Assembly: GCA_002365175.1 (NCBI GenBank)
Contig: DEZK01000010.1
Span: 1-49,060, forward strand
Source of the DNA: Raskinella chloraquaticus (SeqCode)
Lineage (GTDB): Bacteria > Pseudomonadota > Alphaproteobacteria > Rhizobiales > UBA4765
Reading direction: 5' to 3'
DNA length: 49,060 nucleotides
Part shown: piece by piece, positions 33,585 through 42,240 of the stretch
Layout of the letters: the number at the start of each line of letters is the position of its first letter
Numbering within the stretch: position 1 is the first letter of the stretch
Program-made: the position numbers and the translations under genes
Notes under the pieces: model-generated
Databases searched by the model: none
What the model saw: only the letters and a program-made list of their open reading frames with translations
What the model was told of the DNA's origin: nothing

Positions 33585-35732
33585 ATGGCAGAAAACAAAT
33601 TCACCAGAGGGCAATTGCCGATCGCTGCAGAAGATCCGCGCCCGGCGGTTCTTGATGGCTATTTCGCCCCTCTCGACACACTCAAGGGATTCGGCACCAA
33701 GCTCATCGCGCCGTTGAAGGGGTTGATTGGTCCTGAGAACGGCACGCCGGCGCGCGTCGTTGATCTTCTGTTTCACCTGCCGACCAGCACCATCGACCGC
33801 CGGTTGCGCACGACAATTGCTGATGCGCCGGAAGGCGCGATAGTCACGCTGATTGGACGGATTGAAGCGCACCGCCATGCCCCGCCCGGGCGCAGCCGGA
33901 TGCCACACCGGGTCGTGGTGGGTGATGAGAGTGGGGAACTGCTCCTGGTCTATTTCGGCCAGGAGACAGGATGGATCGAACGATCAATGCCGGTTGGCAG
34001 CGAAAGGCTGATCAGCGGCGTCATCGAGAGCTTCGACGGGGTGAAGCAGATCGTCCATCCGGCTTTCGTGGTTGATCCGCAGAAGCCCGGCGGTTTCAGC
34101 GCCATCGAGCCGGTCTATCCGCTAAAAGCGGGGGTGACGTCTCGCTTTCTCCACAGGGTTGTCCGGCAGGCTTTTTCTGTCGTCAAAGAGCTTCCTGAAT
34201 GGCTATCGCCAGAGAATGTTGCCGGGTTCCCGCCGTTTCTGGGGGCGCTGCGGAACGTCCATCAGCCCTCGACGCCTGATGAGGGTGCGGCAAGTTCAGC
34301 GGCAGGACGGCGGCTTGCGGTTGATTCCTTCTTTGCGAGCCAACTCGCACTTGCTTTGCTTCGCCGCCACACACGGCAGCGCCATGGCCGGGCGATGAGC
34401 GGCGATGGCCAACTGGTCGAACCGCTCATTGCTGCCCTGCCCTACACGCTGACAAGCGCGCAGGTGCGCTCGCTCGCAGCTGTTCATGGGGCCATGGCGG
34501 CGCCGCAGGCCATGCTGCATCTGCTGCAAGGTGATGTCGGGTCGGGCAAGACGGTGGTGGCGATGCTGGCGATGGCACGTGCCATCGAAGCCGGTCATCA
34601 GGCTGCCCTGATGGCGCCAACCGATATTCTGGCGCGCCAGCACCATGCGACGCTGACGCCTCTTCTGCGTGGCGTCGGCATTGAGCCGGTCCTTCTCACC
34701 GGACGCGAGCGCGCTGTCGCGAAGGCTAAAGTTCTCGCCGGCCTTGCGGATGGACGCATTCGGCTCGTCATCGGCACGCACGCTCTCTTCCAGGAGGATG
34801 TGCGCTTTGCCGATCTGGGTCTTGCGGTCATCGACGAGCAGCATCGCTTTGGCGTCAATCAACGTCTGGCTCTGACGACCAAAGGCGAAGCGGTCGACCT
34901 GCTGTTGACCACAGCGACACCGATCCCTCGCACGCTCGTGCTCGCCTACTACGGCGACATGGATGTCTCGAAGCTTGATGAAAAGCCTCCCGGTCGACAG
35001 AAAATCGCGACGCGCGCAATGCCGCTCACCCGCCTCGATGAGGTGATCGACGGGCTTCGCCGCGCGCTGGACAAGGGTGCACGTGCCTATTGGGTGTGCC
35101 CGACAATTGCCGATGAGGGCGAGGAGGAAAGCGGCGTCGAGCAGCGCGCAGCTTCTCTTGAAGCGCATTTTCCCGGCCTCGTCTCTCTCCTCCACTCTCG
35201 ACTGCCTCAGGCGCGGCGGGAAAAGGCCCTGTCTGACTTTTCAACAGGCGCCAGCCGCGTTCTGGTAGCGACGACCGTCATCGAGGTTGGCGTCGATGTG
35301 CCGGATGCGACCATCATGATCATCGAGCAGGCAGACAAATTCGGCCTGTCGCAGCTCCACCAATTGCGCGGAAGGGTTGGACGCGGCACGCAGGCTTCCT
35401 CATGCGTGCTGCTCTACGATCCCGATCTCAGCGAAACGGCAAAGGAGCGCCTTCAGGTCATTCGCGACAGCGAGGACGGGTTTTATATCGCCGAAGCCGA
35501 TCTGCGCCTGCGTGGGCCCGGCGAAGTACTGGGAGCGAGACAATCCGGCCTGCCATCCCTGCCGCTGGCGACATGGGAGGCGCATGTCGATCTATTGCCA
35601 ACGGCCAGAAGCGAAGCGCGCGCGCTCATTGCCGCCGACCCGCTTCTCACCAGCCCGCGCGGACAGGCCGCGCGACTGGCATTGCATCTGTTTGGCCAGC
35701 AGCGCGCGCTGCGTTACCTGTTGGCCGGATGA
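33585..35732 (+). CDS. recG: ATP-dependent DNA helicase RecG
   Basis: A 715-residue superfamily 2 branch-migrating helicase that remodels stalled forks and Holliday junctions. The N-terminal wedge/OB domain (about 60-160) is followed by the motor: Q-motif-like PYTLTSAQ, Walker A GDVGSGKTVVA (about 315-325), DEQHRFGVNQR (near 416), TATPIPRTL, and the motif VI region QLRGRVGRG. The C-terminal domain ends with the usual ALRYLLAG. The order sdhE/recG/mfd is characteristic of Hyphomicrobiales. It is convergent with glmS, with 24 bases between the stops. Confidence 0.97.
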   Translation: MAENKFTRGQLPIAAEDPRPAVLDGYFAPLDTLKGFGTKLIAPLKGLIGPENGTPARVVDLLFHLPTSTIDRRLRTTIADAPEGAIVTLIGRIEAHRHAPPGRSRMPHRVVVGDESGELLLVYFGQETGWIERSMPVGSERLISGVIESFDGVKQIVHPAFVVDPQKPGGFSAIEPVYPLKAGVTSRFLHRVVRQAFSVVKELPEWLSPENVAGFPPFLGALRNVHQPSTPDEGAASSAAGRRLAVDSFFASQLALALLRRHTRQRHGRAMSGDGQLVEPLIAALPYTLTSAQVRSLAAVHGAMAAPQAMLHLLQGDVGSGKTVVAMLAMARAIEAGHQAALMAPTDILARQHHATLTPLLRGVGIEPVLLTGRERAVAKAKVLAGLADGRIRLVIGTHALFQEDVRFADLGLAVIDEQHRFGVNQRLALTTKGEAVDLLLTTATPIPRTLVLAYYGDMDVSKLDEKPPGRQKIATRAMPLTRLDEVIDGLRRALDKGARAYWVCPTIADEGEEESGVEQRAASLEAHFPGLVSLLHSRLPQARREKALSDFSTGASRVLVATTVIEVGVDVPDATIMIIEQADKFGLSQLHQLRGRVGRGTQASSCVLLYDPDLSETAKERLQVIRDSEDGFYIAEADLRLRGPGEVLGARQSGLPSLPLATWEAHVDLLPTARSEARALIAADPLLTSPRGQAARLALHLFGQQRALRYLLAG

Positions 35733-35735
35733 GCG

Positions 35736-35777
35736 CTATTCGACGGTCACGCTCTATTATTCGACAGTGACGCTCTT
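35736..35777 (-). repeat. Tandem 21-bp duplication of the glmS 3' end, in frame
   Basis: On the minus strand glmS ends AGC GTC ACT GTC GAA TAA (35774-35757). Directly after it, in the same frame, comes TAG then AGC GTG ACC GTC GAA TAG (35753-35736). Both encode SVTVE-stop; within those five codons the only differences are two synonymous third positions. The full unit is 21 bp, with AAG in the first copy and TAG in the second. Confidence 0.9.
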
Positions 35778-37580
35778 GGCGAGACTTCGCGGCTGGTCGA
35801 CATCGGTGCCCATGACGACCGCCGTATGATAGGCCATGAGCTGGATGGGAATGGCATAAATCAGGGGGCTGATGAAGGAATGCGCGGTCGGCACGATGAT
35901 GCTGGCATAGACATCGCCGGCCTCTTTGGCTCCTTGCGCGTCGGTGATCAGGATCACCCGTCCGCCCCTTGCCGCGACCTCCTGCATGTTTGACACGGTC
36001 TTTTCAAACAGATGGTCGTAAGGGGCGACCACCACCACGGGCATCGTCTCGTCAATGAGTGCGATGGGTCCGTGCTTCAGTTCACCTGCTGCATAACCTT
36101 CAGCGTGTATATAACTGATTTCTTTTAATTTTAATGCACCTTCAAGCGCAATCGGGAAGCTCGTTCCGCGCCCCAGATAGAGCACATCACTGGCTTTGGC
36201 CAAACTCTTGGCCAGACGCTCGATCTGCGGTTCGATTTTGAGCGTTTCAGCCATCAGACGCGGCACTTCCATGAGCGCCTTGACGAGATCGTGCTCTTCG
36301 GCCGGATCAATGACGCCGCGCGCCTTGCCGGCGGCGAGCGATAAGGCCGCAAGTGCGGCAAGCTGGCAGGTGAACGCCTTGGTGGAGGCAACGCCAATCT
36401 CTGTGCCGGCATGCGTCTTGAAGATAACGTCACTCTCGCGCGCCATGGTTGAGCTTGGGACGTTGACGATCGCACCGATCTTGAGCCCGGCGCTGCGGCA
36501 GTAGCGCAGGGTCGCGAGCGTGTCGGCGGTTTCTCCCGATTGCGAAATCATGAGCGCCAGGCCACCTGGATCCAAGGGCGCCTCGCGATAACGAAATTCG
36601 GAGGCAATATCGATGTCGACAGGCAGGCGGGCATAACGCTCAAACCAGTAGCGGCCAACGAGCCCGGCGTAAAAAGCCGTGCCGCAGGCGGAAATGGCAA
36701 GCCGCGACAATTTCTTGAAGTCAACCGCCTCGAGGCTGGCTGGCGCAATAGTACCGGTCGTCAAATCGAGATAATGGCTCAGCGTATGCGACACCACTTC
36801 CGGCTGCTCATGAATTTCCTTGGCCATGAAATGCCGGTAATTGCCCTTGTCGATCAGGTTGCCGCTGATCTGGGACAGGGTGATGGCGCGCTGCACGGGC
36901 TGATCATTTTCGTCGAAAAAGACCGCGCCGGCGTGCGTGAGGATGACCCAGTCTCCTTCTTCGAGATAGGAGATGCGGTTGGTCAGCGGCGCGAGCGCGA
37001 TCGCGTCGGAGCCCAGGAACATCTCACCCTCGCCGTAGCCGACCGCGAGCGGCGGGCCACGACGGGCGCCGATCAGCAGATCGTTTTCTCCTGAAAACAG
37101 GAACGCCAGGGCAAAGGCGCCGCGCAGCCGCTTCAACGTCGCTGCCACCGCCTCCTTTGGCGATTTTCCCTCCTCAAGCGCCTGCGTAACAAGGTGAGCG
37201 ACAACTTCCGTATCGGTCTCGCTTTCCATACGAGCACCCTTGGCGGCAGCTTCCTCGCGCAATTCACGGAAATTCTCGATAATGCCATTATGAACAACGG
37301 CAACACGCGTGGTGGCGTGCGGGTGGGCGTTGACCTCGTTGGGGCGACCATGGGTGGCCCATCGCGTATGGCCGATGCCGACATGGCCGGAAAGCGGTCT
37401 TTCTGACAGAACGGCGTCCAGATTGTTCAACTTGCCGGGCGCCCTGCGGCGCAGAATGACGCCCCCTTCAAGCGTGGCGATCCCGGCGGAATCATAGCCG
37501 CGATATTCAAGGCGGCGCAGTGATTCAACGATCTGCCGGGAAACGGCAGTTTTGCCAATAATGCCAACGATTCCGCACAT
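35757..37580 (-). CDS. glmS: Glutamine--fructose-6-phosphate aminotransferase (isomerizing)
   Basis: Makes glucosamine-6-phosphate from fructose-6-phosphate and glutamine, the entry to peptidoglycan and LPS amino-sugars. The 607-residue protein starts MCGIVGIIG, with Cys2 (after Met removal) as the glutaminase nucleophile; IGHTRWATHG and the VAHNG-like VVHNGIIEN follow. Two SIS domains bind the sugar phosphate (SQSGETADTL, near 350, and GRGTSFPIALEGALKLKEISYIHAEGY, near 475). It ends LAKSVTVE, the family tail. glmU lies 113 bases upstream on the same strand, so the two UDP-GlcNAc genes may be co-transcribed. No glmS ribozyme is seen in the leader, as expected outside Gram-positives. Confidence 0.98.
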   Translation of the reverse strand: MCGIVGIIGKTAVSRQIVESLRRLEYRGYDSAGIATLEGGVILRRRAPGKLNNLDAVLSERPLSGHVGIGHTRWATHGRPNEVNAHPHATTRVAVVHNGIIENFRELREEAAAKGARMESETDTEVVAHLVTQALEEGKSPKEAVAATLKRLRGAFALAFLFSGENDLLIGARRGPPLAVGYGEGEMFLGSDAIALAPLTNRISYLEEGDWVILTHAGAVFFDENDQPVQRAITLSQISGNLIDKGNYRHFMAKEIHEQPEVVSHTLSHYLDLTTGTIAPASLEAVDFKKLSRLAISACGTAFYAGLVGRYWFERYARLPVDIDIASEFRYREAPLDPGGLALMISQSGETADTLATLRYCRSAGLKIGAIVNVPSSTMARESDVIFKTHAGTEIGVASTKAFTCQLAALAALSLAAGKARGVIDPAEEHDLVKALMEVPRLMAETLKIEPQIERLAKSLAKASDVLYLGRGTSFPIALEGALKLKEISYIHAEGYAAGELKHGPIALIDETMPVVVVAPYDHLFEKTVSNMQEVAARGGRVILITDAQGAKEAGDVYASIIVPTAHSFISPLIYAIPIQLMAYHTAVVMGTDVDQPRSLAKSVTVE

Positions 37581-37693
37581 TCAACCTAGCCTTATGATCA
37601 GCGTTGTCCGCATCCGGACGCTTTGTTTGACCGTCACATAGCCGCAGGCGCTCGGGAACGCCAAATGACTGTCTGTTGCAATTCCTAACAGCT

Positions 37694-39073
37694 TCAAGCG
37701 CCGCGTGCCTTGCGCGCGGCGCGTTTGGCTTGATTGGCAATGACCCTATCGCGCCCCTTGCCATCGAGTTCGCTTTGCCGCGCGCGTCCGAAAGCCAGCG
37801 CTCCATCGGGCACGTTTTTTGTCAGGGTCGAACCGGCGGCGATCAAGACTTCATCGCCGATGGTAATCGGTGCCACCAGCGTTGAGTTAGAGCCTACAAA
37901 CACATCGCGCCCGATCCTCGTATGGTGCTTGTCGGCGCCATCGAAATTGCAGGTGATGGTTCCAGCGCCGATATTGCTGCCGCGTCCGACCTCGGCATCG
38001 CCGACATAAGCCAGATGATTGGCCTGCACATCGGCGCCGAGTGTTGAGCGATTGATTTCGACGAAATTGCCGATGTGACTGTTCTCCCCGAGTACCGTTT
38101 GCGGGCGGATGCGGGCGAACGGTCCGATGCGGGCGCCCGCAGCAATGCGGCAGCCGGCGAGATGGCTGAAGCCGAGAATTTCCCCCGGTCCTGCCATCGA
38201 CACACCTGGCCCGAACACCACGTGCGGCCCTATCCACACATCATTGCCGAGCACGGTATCGTGCGAGAAAAAAACCGTGTCGGGTGCAACCAGAGTGACA
38301 CCTGCCTCCATTGCTTCCCGACGCAGACGCTGCTGCATCAAGGCTTCGGCATCAGCGAGCTGGGCGCGGGTATTGACGCCGCGCAATTCATCTTCATCAA
38401 CCACCACGGCGCGGGCGATCACGCCTTCGGTGCGCGCCGCTTCAACGATATCGGTCAGATAATATTCGCCCTTGGCATTTGCATTGCCGACCTGTTTCAG
38501 CAAGCGCAGAGCATGCCTGGCTGAAATTGCCATCAATCCACCGTTGCACAAGGTGATCTGGCGTTCTTCGGCGGATGCGTCCTTTTCCTCGCGGATGGCG
38601 ATCACCTGATCGCCCTGGGCCAGGACACGGCCATATCCAGAGGGATCAGTGGCCGTAAAGGCGGCAATAGCGATGTCCGCCCCTTCTCGCAGCGATTGTC
38701 GCAAGGCTTCAAATGTCGCCGGCGTCAGAAGCGGCGTATCACCAAAGGCAATCATGACATCGCCGCTGGCAGCTTGCAGGAGCGCGCCCGCCTGCAAGGC
38801 CGCATGCGCGGTTCCCAGACGATCGGTTTGTATGAAAACATCCAATTTGATGTCGAGTTTGCCAGCAAAGCGTCGGGCCATGTCAGCCACATCGTCGCGG
38901 TCAGGGCCGATGACGACGGCGAGGGCTGACGAGCCGGCAGCGCTTGCAGTCTCCATCACATGGGCAAGCAGCGGCGCACCCGCGATCTCGTGAAGGACCT
39001 TGGCGCGAGCCGATTTCATCCGCGTTCCCTCACCGGCAGCGAGGATGATAGTGGTTAGTTCGCGTGACGCCAT
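37694..39073 (-). CDS. glmU: Bifunctional GlmU: UDP-GlcNAc pyrophosphorylase / glucosamine-1-phosphate acetyltransferase
   Basis: A 459-residue enzyme that acetylates glucosamine-1-phosphate and then makes UDP-GlcNAc. The N-terminal uridyltransferase domain has ILAAGEGTRMKS with the nucleotide loop, IAFGDTPLL and NGGLMAIS. The C-terminal left-handed beta helix (about 250-440) shows hexapeptide repeats, including SHIGNFVEI and GAGTITCNFDG. A basic Arg/Lys/Ala tail closes the protein. The ATG at 39073 follows CGGAGA; the frame extends to 39187 but that part is not family-like. It is divergent from the SPOR-like gene at 39147. Confidence 0.97.
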   Translation of the reverse strand: MASRELTTIILAAGEGTRMKSARAKVLHEIAGAPLLAHVMETASAAGSSALAVVIGPDRDDVADMARRFAGKLDIKLDVFIQTDRLGTAHAALQAGALLQAASGDVMIAFGDTPLLTPATFEALRQSLREGADIAIAAFTATDPSGYGRVLAQGDQVIAIREEKDASAEERQITLCNGGLMAISARHALRLLKQVGNANAKGEYYLTDIVEAARTEGVIARAVVVDEDELRGVNTRAQLADAEALMQQRLRREAMEAGVTLVAPDTVFFSHDTVLGNDVWIGPHVVFGPGVSMAGPGEILGFSHLAGCRIAAGARIGPFARIRPQTVLGENSHIGNFVEINRSTLGADVQANHLAYVGDAEVGRGSNIGAGTITCNFDGADKHHTRIGRDVFVGSNSTLVAPITIGDEVLIAAGSTLTKNVPDGALAFGRARQSELDGKGRDRVIANQAKRAARKARGA

Positions 39074-39146
39074 CGCTGTCTCCGTCCAGCATTTAACCCG
39101 ATTTTGGTAATTTATATCGTGCGGCGTTAACGAGCCGCGCGATAAT

Positions 39147-40058
39147 ATGTCATTGCACGCGATTCGCGGGGAGGCCATGCCACGCAAGACGATGAAGGTA
39201 AAGCAGACCTTGCAAAGTGACGATGTACTCGATCTGGGGGCTGCGCAGCACCGGGTGGGGTCAATTCGTGATTATGGCCGGGCTGAAAACATCTGGCGAG
39301 ACATTCGCTTTCCCGCCGTCTGGGCCGCATCGGCGTTTTTTGCCCTCGGTCTGGTGGTCTATACCAGCACAACCAACCGCGGGGGAGAACGTCTCGCCGC
39401 GCTGCCAGGCGCGCTTGGCGAACTGATCGGGCAGGCCCAGGGCCCCTCGCCTTCGCAACTGGCGAGTATCGTCAATCAGGAAGTCGATACCGTGCGCGAG
39501 GAAACGCGCAGGCTTGTCGCCGAGCGGGCGCGACTTGAACAGCGTCTGGCGAGGCTTGAACGTGATGTTGATGACGTGACAGGGTCAACCAGACGCAGCA
39601 ATGATGTTACGGGTAGCATCGCTCCAGGCGAGCCGCGCGCGAAAGCGCCGGAAATAACCTCTCTTTCGCCGCCTGTTGCACGAGACGGCGGGCGCCCGAG
39701 CGAACCGCTAATCGCGCGTAGCGGACAAGGCAGCGCCGACAGTGATCTGGCATCGGCGAGCGGCGGCATCACGCTGGCGACGCGTAGCCAGTTCGGGCTT
39801 GATCTGGGCAGCGAGACGACGATGTCAGCATTGCGCCTTCGCTGGCAACGAATGAGCGAACGCAATAAAGCGACCCTTGGACGCCTGGAGCCGCTGGTCG
39901 CCATCCGTGACGGGATCAATGGGCAGCCGATTCTTTATCTGGTTGCCGGCCCGGTCAACGATGTCGCTGATGCCGCCACGCTGTGCGCCCAATTGCGCCA
40001 AGCAAATGTCAATTGCCAGCCAACTGTCTATGATGGGCAGCGGCTGGCACTGCGCTGA
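39147..40058 (+). CDS. Single-pass membrane protein with coiled coil and SPOR-like C-terminus
   Basis: A 303-residue protein of unknown function. A cytoplasmic lead of about 55 residues is followed by one membrane helix (about 56-74, FPAVWAASAFFALGLVVY), a coiled coil (about 105-145, NQEVDTVREETRRLVAERAR), a low-complexity polar linker, and a C-terminal domain (about 210-300) with FGLDLGSETTMSALRLRW, LYLVAGPVNDVADAATLCAQLRQ and two cysteines. The C-terminal part has the pattern of a SPOR-like domain, suggesting contact with peptidoglycan in the periplasm. Weak ribosome-binding sites leave the start open (39147, 39177 or 39192). It shares a 73-base divergent promoter region with glmU. Confidence 0.78.
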   Translation: MSLHAIRGEAMPRKTMKVKQTLQSDDVLDLGAAQHRVGSIRDYGRAENIWRDIRFPAVWAASAFFALGLVVYTSTTNRGGERLAALPGALGELIGQAQGPSPSQLASIVNQEVDTVREETRRLVAERARLEQRLARLERDVDDVTGSTRRSNDVTGSIAPGEPRAKAPEITSLSPPVARDGGRPSEPLIARSGQGSADSDLASASGGITLATRSQFGLDLGSETTMSALRLRWQRMSERNKATLGRLEPLVAIRDGINGQPILYLVAGPVNDVADAATLCAQLRQANVNCQPTVYDGQRLALR

Positions 40059-40142
40059 GGCATTTCCATCTATTCGCGCTTTATGTGTCGCCGGTGCTTG
40101 ACCCCCGCCAAGAGCATCCATAAGGTCCGCGCGCTTTCATCA

Positions 40143-40217
40143 GGGCCCGTAGCTCAGTGGTAGAGCATTCGACTTTTAATCGAATGGTCGATGGTTCGAA
40201 TCCATCCGGGCTCACCA
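40143..40217 (+). tRNA. tRNA-Lys (anticodon TTT)
   Basis: A 75-nt tRNA with CCA encoded (40215-40217). The acceptor GGGCCCG pairs with CGGGCTC with one G-T wobble. The D arm is GCTC-AGTGGTA-GAGC, the anticodon arm TTCGA-CTTTTAA-TCGAA (anticodon TTT) and the T arm GATGG-TTCGAAT-CCATC. It lies at the left edge of the catabolic block; no duplicate of its 3' end is visible downstream that would mark an integrated element. The 282 bases after it (40218-40499) hold no gene or structure I can support. Confidence 0.97.
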
Positions 40218-40499
40218 CTCCCCTTTTCTGTCTGGCTTCAGGCAAAGTCCGTGTGCGGCGTGAGCCTGAGGCTGTTCTCTCAGCGCCGCTGTCGGCATCG
40301 GGAGCACGGTCGGCCAGACGAGCGCTTGCTCTGATCGCAATTGGCGCGTTTGATGTGGCCAATGCCGGCGCGACCGGTCGTAGCGTTATGATCTGCACGC
40401 GGCGCAGCTATTGTCACGGTTAGCAATATGGCTTTCTTTCATGAGATGATTTAGCACGCGCAATGATTCTGCCGTTCCGTTCAGACAGGAGACCTGCTT

Positions 40500-40796
40500 A
40501 TGCCCAGCCCGTCCATTCCGCATTTTCTCGTTCACAGTCCCAAGGACAATGTCGGCGTTGTTGTTGTCGAGGGGCTGGCTGCCGGAACGAAGATGAGAGG
40601 CATCATCACCGAGACCGACACGCCGATTACCGGCAAGGCCAATCATGACATTCCGGTCGGGCACAAGGTGGCGCTGAAGGATATGAAGAAAGGCGACACC
40701 ATCATCAAGTATGGCGAGGATATCGGCAAAGTTGTCGCCGACTTCAAAAAAGGCGATCACGTCCACGTCCACAATCACAGAACGAAGCGCTGGTGA
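40500..40796 (+). CDS. UxaA family hydratase small subunit (SAF domain)
   Basis: A 98-residue stand-alone SAF domain matching the N-terminal domain of altronate/galactarate dehydratases. Visible features are HSPKDNVGVVVVEGLAAGT, the ITETDTPITGKANHDIPVGHKVALKDM core and the final GEDIGKVVADFKKGDHVHVHN with a His cluster, likely metal-binding or catalytic. ATG 40500 follows AGGAGA. The large subunit begins 60 bases downstream. Split UxaA pairs include sugar-acid dehydratases and sulfolactate sulfo-lyase (SuyA/SuyB); substrate cannot be chosen from sequence alone. Confidence 0.9.
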   Translation: MPSPSIPHFLVHSPKDNVGVVVVEGLAAGTKMRGIITETDTPITGKANHDIPVGHKVALKDMKKGDTIIKYGEDIGKVVADFKKGDHVHVHNHRTKRW

Positions 40797-40856
40797 GGCC
40801 GGCCGCCTATCAATTCTCATTCAAGACGATCACGGTTCAAGGCGACAAGGACGAAT

Positions 40857-42071
40857 ATGATGGCCACCAAAACTTTAAAAAAACGCAGTTCACCAGCAAA
40901 GCATAGCAATCTGCATTTCACCGGCTGGCGCCGCGAGAATGGTCGCGTGGGGGTGCGCAATCATGTCATCATCCTGCCGCTTGACGATCTGTCGAACTCG
41001 GTGTGCGAAGCGGTCGCCAACAACATCAAGGGCACGATGGCCATCCCGCATGCCTATGGGCGTCTGCAATTCGGCAAGGATCTCGATCTGCATTTTCGTA
41101 CCCTCATCGGCACCGGCTCGAACCCCAATGTGGCCGCAGTGGTCGTGGTCGGCATCGAGGATGGATGGACGAAGCGGGTCGTCGATGGCATCGCCAAGAC
41201 CGGCAAACCGGTGGTGGGCTTTGGCATCGAAGGTCATGGCGACATCGCTACCATTGCCAAGGCGTCCTATAAGGCGAAGGAATTTGTCCAGTGGGCATCC
41301 GAGCTGAAGCGCGAGGAATGCGGGATCGCCGATTTGTGGGTATCAACGAAGTGCGGTGAGAGTGACACAACAACGGGCCTCTCATCCTGCCCGACGGTTG
41401 GCAATATGTATGACAAACTGATCCCCAAGGGCATTTACGGTGTGTTCGGTGAAACCTCGGAGATCACCGGGGCGGAGCACATCTGCCGTGAACGAGCGAT
41501 CAACAAGAGCGTCGCCGACAAATGGTACAAGATGTGGAAAGCCTATCAGGAAGAGGTCATCGAAGCGCATAAGGATGGCGATCTGTCCGAGAGCCAGCCT
41601 ACGAAGGGCAATATTGCTGGCGGATTGTCGAGCATCGAGGAAAAGGCGCTGGGCAATCTCGAAAAAATCGGCCGGCGCTGCCGCTATATCGATGCGCTCG
41701 ACGCAGCCGAGGCTCCCGCCAAGGGCGCGGGGCTCTATTACATGGACACCTCCTCTGCGGCCGCTGAATGCGTGACGCTGATGGCAGCCGGCGGCTGGGT
41801 GGTGCACACCTTCCCGACCGGTCAGGGCAATGTCATCGGCAATCCGATTGTTCCGGTGATCAAGATTTCCGGTAATCCGAAAACCCTTCGTACCATGCCA
41901 GAGCATATCGATGTGGATGTGACGGGCGTGCTGCGCCGCGACCAGACGCTCGATACCGCCGGTGATGCGTTGATCGACATGATCATCCGCACCTGCAATG
42001 GCCGCCTGACGGCTGCCGAAGCGCTCGGGCACCGCGAGTTTTCGATGACGAAGCTGTATCGCAGTGCGTGA
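40857..42071 (+). CDS. UxaA family hydratase large subunit (altronate dehydratase-like)
   Basis: A 404-residue protein matching the C-terminal catalytic part of altronate dehydratase. Family markers in order: GWRRENGRVGVRNHVIILP, KCGESDTTTGLSSCPTVGN, GETSEITGAEHICRERA, GGLSSIEEKALGNLEKIG, TFPTGQGNVIGNPIVPVIKI and a C-terminal segment. It should act with the small SAF protein upstream on a hydroxy-acid, with beta elimination of water or possibly sulfite. Start ATG 40857 has AAGGA 7 bases upstream, and ATG 40860 is adjacent. A 169-base gap separates it from the DUF1638 gene, so the second half of the block may have its own promoter. Confidence 0.9.
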   Translation: MMATKTLKKRSSPAKHSNLHFTGWRRENGRVGVRNHVIILPLDDLSNSVCEAVANNIKGTMAIPHAYGRLQFGKDLDLHFRTLIGTGSNPNVAAVVVVGIEDGWTKRVVDGIAKTGKPVVGFGIEGHGDIATIAKASYKAKEFVQWASELKREECGIADLWVSTKCGESDTTTGLSSCPTVGNMYDKLIPKGIYGVFGETSEITGAEHICRERAINKSVADKWYKMWKAYQEEVIEAHKDGDLSESQPTKGNIAGGLSSIEEKALGNLEKIGRRCRYIDALDAAEAPAKGAGLYYMDTSSAAAECVTLMAAGGWVVHTFPTGQGNVIGNPIVPVIKISGNPKTLRTMPEHIDVDVTGVLRRDQTLDTAGDALIDMIIRTCNGRLTAAEALGHREFSMTKLYRSA

Positions 42072-42144
42072 CGTTGGCGGTATCGCTCGATTACCGTCGC
42101 ACTGACCGATGCTGGAGGCTGCATGCTCGGCTCCGGCATCGGCC

Positions 42145-42157
42145 ATCATGGCATGAT
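42145..42157. promoter_or_regulatory. Short palindrome upstream of the DUF1638 gene, candidate operator
   Basis: ATCATG-G-CATGAT is a perfect dyad with a single central base, about 84 bases before the DUF1638 start in the 169-base gap after the UxaA gene. Six-base arms occur by chance several times in a window this size, so only its position makes it worth listing. Confidence 0.25.
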
Positions 42158-42240
42158 CCATCCTGAGTTGTCGCATGGCGTCGGTTTAATGCAATTTTGC
42201 GCTGGCATATCGGTTTTCCGGCGATTAGCGTCCGGGTCTG

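Noticed and set aside
35736..35756. The glmS echo as a translated C-terminal extension by stop readthrough
   Set aside because: Two adjacent stops (TAA TAG) precede it, and GlmS normally ends at the SVTVE position needed for its active site.
40183..40217. tRNA-Lys 3' end as an attachment site with a downstream direct repeat
   Set aside because: No second copy of the T arm/acceptor sequence is visible in the remaining 8.8 kb and no integrase gene is present, so an integrated element cannot be claimed.
40157..40423. Open frame running through tRNA-Lys
   Set aside because: It reads through a clearly folded tRNA and has no coding features after it.
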